Part shown: piece after piece, positions 30,510 through 31,408 of the stretch
Layout: each line of letters opens with the position of its first letter
Numbering within the stretch: position 1 is the stretch's first letter
Source of the DNA: an uncultured Slackia sp.
Lineage (GTDB): Bacteria; Actinomycetota; Coriobacteriia; Coriobacteriales; Eggerthellaceae
NCBI GenBank assembly: GCA_900553775.1
Contig: USEZ01000006.1
Coordinates: 1-31,408, forward strand
Direction: 5' to 3'
DNA: 31,408 bases
Notes under the pieces: model-generated
The model's input: the letters and a program-made list of their open reading frames with translations, nothing else
What the model was told of the DNA's origin: nothing
Databases searched by the model: none
Made by a program: the position numbers and the translations under genes

Positions 30510-31292
30510 ATGCTTTTGATACTCACCGGAGATGTCCAAATAGGCAAGACACGATGGCTCCAGAATGCCGTAACGCGCCTGGAAGAAGCAGGAGTGCCGT
30601 GCCGGGGCGTACTTGCCCCCGGCACATGGATCGAAAAGGCAGACGGCTCGTTCGAAAAAACGGGTATCGACAATCTGCTGCTTCCCGGCCACGAAATCGT
30701 TCCTTTTGCACGCAGGGCCGACCTTGCGCGCAAAGACGGGCTCTTCGACGCCGAAAGCCAGGCGGGTCGCGCGCAGCTCAAGTGGCATATTTCCGACGAG
30801 GCGATCGCGCGGGTGAACGGGCATCTGCGCGCCTTGCGAGAAAGCGGCGCCGAACCGCCCGCCGAAAGCGAGCACGAAAATCACTCTGATGGAATGAAAG
30901 CATGCGCGTGCGGATCGCCGAATTCGCCGTATGGAATGCCCGTCGAGTCGCATGCGCCCCGACGAAAAGCGTCTGTCCGGGCCGACGCATGCCCACCCGC
31001 AGACGCACGATCGTTTGCGCGCGAGGGCACCACAAGAAAGGCCGTTCTTTTCATCGATGAGCTCGGGCAGCTCGAACTGATGCATGATGGAGGGCTCACC
31101 GAAGCGGTCGCCCTGCTCGAGCAAGGGCCGCGCGACCGATACGAGCACGCCGTCGTCATCGCGCGCGACAAGTTCGACCTCCCTGAACGCGTCAGACGCC
31201 GATTCGGCGCGAAATGGGGCGGAAGCGCGTGCATCGCACCCGACGATGGCGCATGGCATGCCTGGATCGAGCCGCTTCTCGAACGGCTGTGA
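30510..31292 (+). CDS. THEP1-like P-loop NTPase with internal insert
   Basis: A 260-residue P-loop protein. Walker A is GDVQIGKT (7-14); Walker B is AVLFIDELGQLEL (178-190), the form seen in THEP1-like nucleoside triphosphatases, in which an acidic DE-G-LEL block follows the strand. A low-complexity insert of about 65 residues (111-175, with PPAESEHENHSDGMKACACG) splits the two halves; without it the length is normal for the family. Its start, ATG 30510, has AAAGGAGCG upstream. It is the last gene of the plus-strand uptake locus, 183 bases after the DUF364 gene. A role as metallochaperone-like or regulatory NTPase for the imported metal is inference; small NTPases of this type also occur near molybdenum and tungsten genes. 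Confidence 0.75.
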   Translation: MLLILTGDVQIGKTRWLQNAVTRLEEAGVPCRGVLAPGTWIEKADGSFEKTGIDNLLLPGHEIVPFARRADLARKDGLFDAESQAGRAQLKWHISDEAIARVNGHLRALRESGAEPPAESEHENHSDGMKACACGSPNSPYGMPVESHAPRRKASVRADACPPADARSFAREGTTRKAVLFIDELGQLELMHDGGLTEAVALLEQGPRDRYEHAVVIARDKFDLPERVRRRFGAKWGGSACIAPDDGAWHAWIEPLLERL

Positions 31293-31297
31293 AACGC

Positions 31298-31314
31298 CAG
31301 GGATTACATCCCTG
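31298..31314 (+). terminator. Short hairpin after the NTPase gene
   Basis: CAGGGAT (31298-31304) pairs with ATCCCTG (31308-31314) around a 3-base loop, 5 bases beyond the stop codon. It lacks a U-run, so it is a weak terminator candidate. Confidence 0.35.
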
Positions 31315-31331
31315 AAGGCGAAGCCTCCCTA

Positions 31332-31361
31332 AAAACAGGAAAAGGGGCCCTTCCGGGCCCC
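31332..31361 (-). terminator. Intrinsic terminator of a minus-strand gene beyond the window
   Basis: On the minus strand GGGGCCC and GGGCCCC (31344-31350 and 31355-31361, loop GGAA) are followed by TTTTCCTGTTTTT. It faces left, so it should end a gene whose coding part lies to the right of the window. The last 46 bases may hold the end of that gene, but nothing can be called. Confidence 0.7.
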
Positions 31362-31408
31362 CTGGATGCGCGAAGCGCCCCGCGCGAGCGCGACGACCCT
31401 TCCTCCCG

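Noticed and set aside
30358..30520. Small Arg-rich open frame between the DUF364 and NTPase genes
   Set aside because: It has a G-rich run before its ATG, but the peptide is Arg-rich and overlaps the NTPase start; no support as a gene.

Overview
The window reads as a stretch of chromosome from a GC-rich, strictly anaerobic actinobacterium, most likely class Coriobacteriia (Eggerthellaceae/Slackia-like). This rests on GC-rich coding, a DmsABC-type molybdoenzyme, an indolepyruvate:ferredoxin oxidoreductase, a phenylacetate-CoA-ligase-family enzyme, and a LuxR regulator whose N-terminal half is a polytopic membrane domain, a layout typical of that family. The assignment is inference; no marker gene fixes the genus. 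No phage, insertion sequence or CRISPR array was seen.

Left part (1-7.3 kb): folE and a folate-linked HD-domain gene (minus strand), a 1.2-kb gene-poor gap, a dGTPase-like HD phosphohydrolase (plus), an NhaC-type antiporter (minus) and a PaaK-family ligase (minus) with a well-formed promoter and a long leader. Middle (7.3-14.3 kb): dmsA-dmsB-dmsC (minus), then a strong terminator and a separately transcribed second dmsC paralogue; divergent from dmsA is the membrane-LuxR regulator, the probable controller of the operon. 14.3-20.5 kb: iorB and iorA (minus, a 28-bp perfect palindrome between them), purE with its terminator, and a DUF2207 membrane protein.

20.5-23.2 kb: tRNA-Ser(GCU) on the plus strand, whose 3' end and downstream terminator are duplicated 190 bp further on; then lemA, ispE and tadA (minus). 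23.2-25.5 kb: an AT-rich regulatory island with a palindrome and a terminator hairpin, then a DHA2-type MFS transporter fused to a pair of CBS domains. 25.7-31.3 kb: a divergently organised metal/metal-chelate uptake locus: substrate-binding lipoprotein (minus), then FecCD-type permease, ATPase, a DUF4213/DUF364 'heavy-metal chelation' protein and a THEP1-like NTPase (plus), with palindromic operator candidates in the shared promoter region. The ATPase N-terminus appears frame-disrupted at a run of five A.

The most system-like part is that last locus (27.1-31.3 kb): an ABC transporter tied to a DUF364 protein and a small NTPase. Other notable points are the MFS-CBS fusion, the duplicated tRNA-Ser tail, the hairpin that buries the nhaC ribosome binding site, and long low-complexity inserts in three unrelated proteins.
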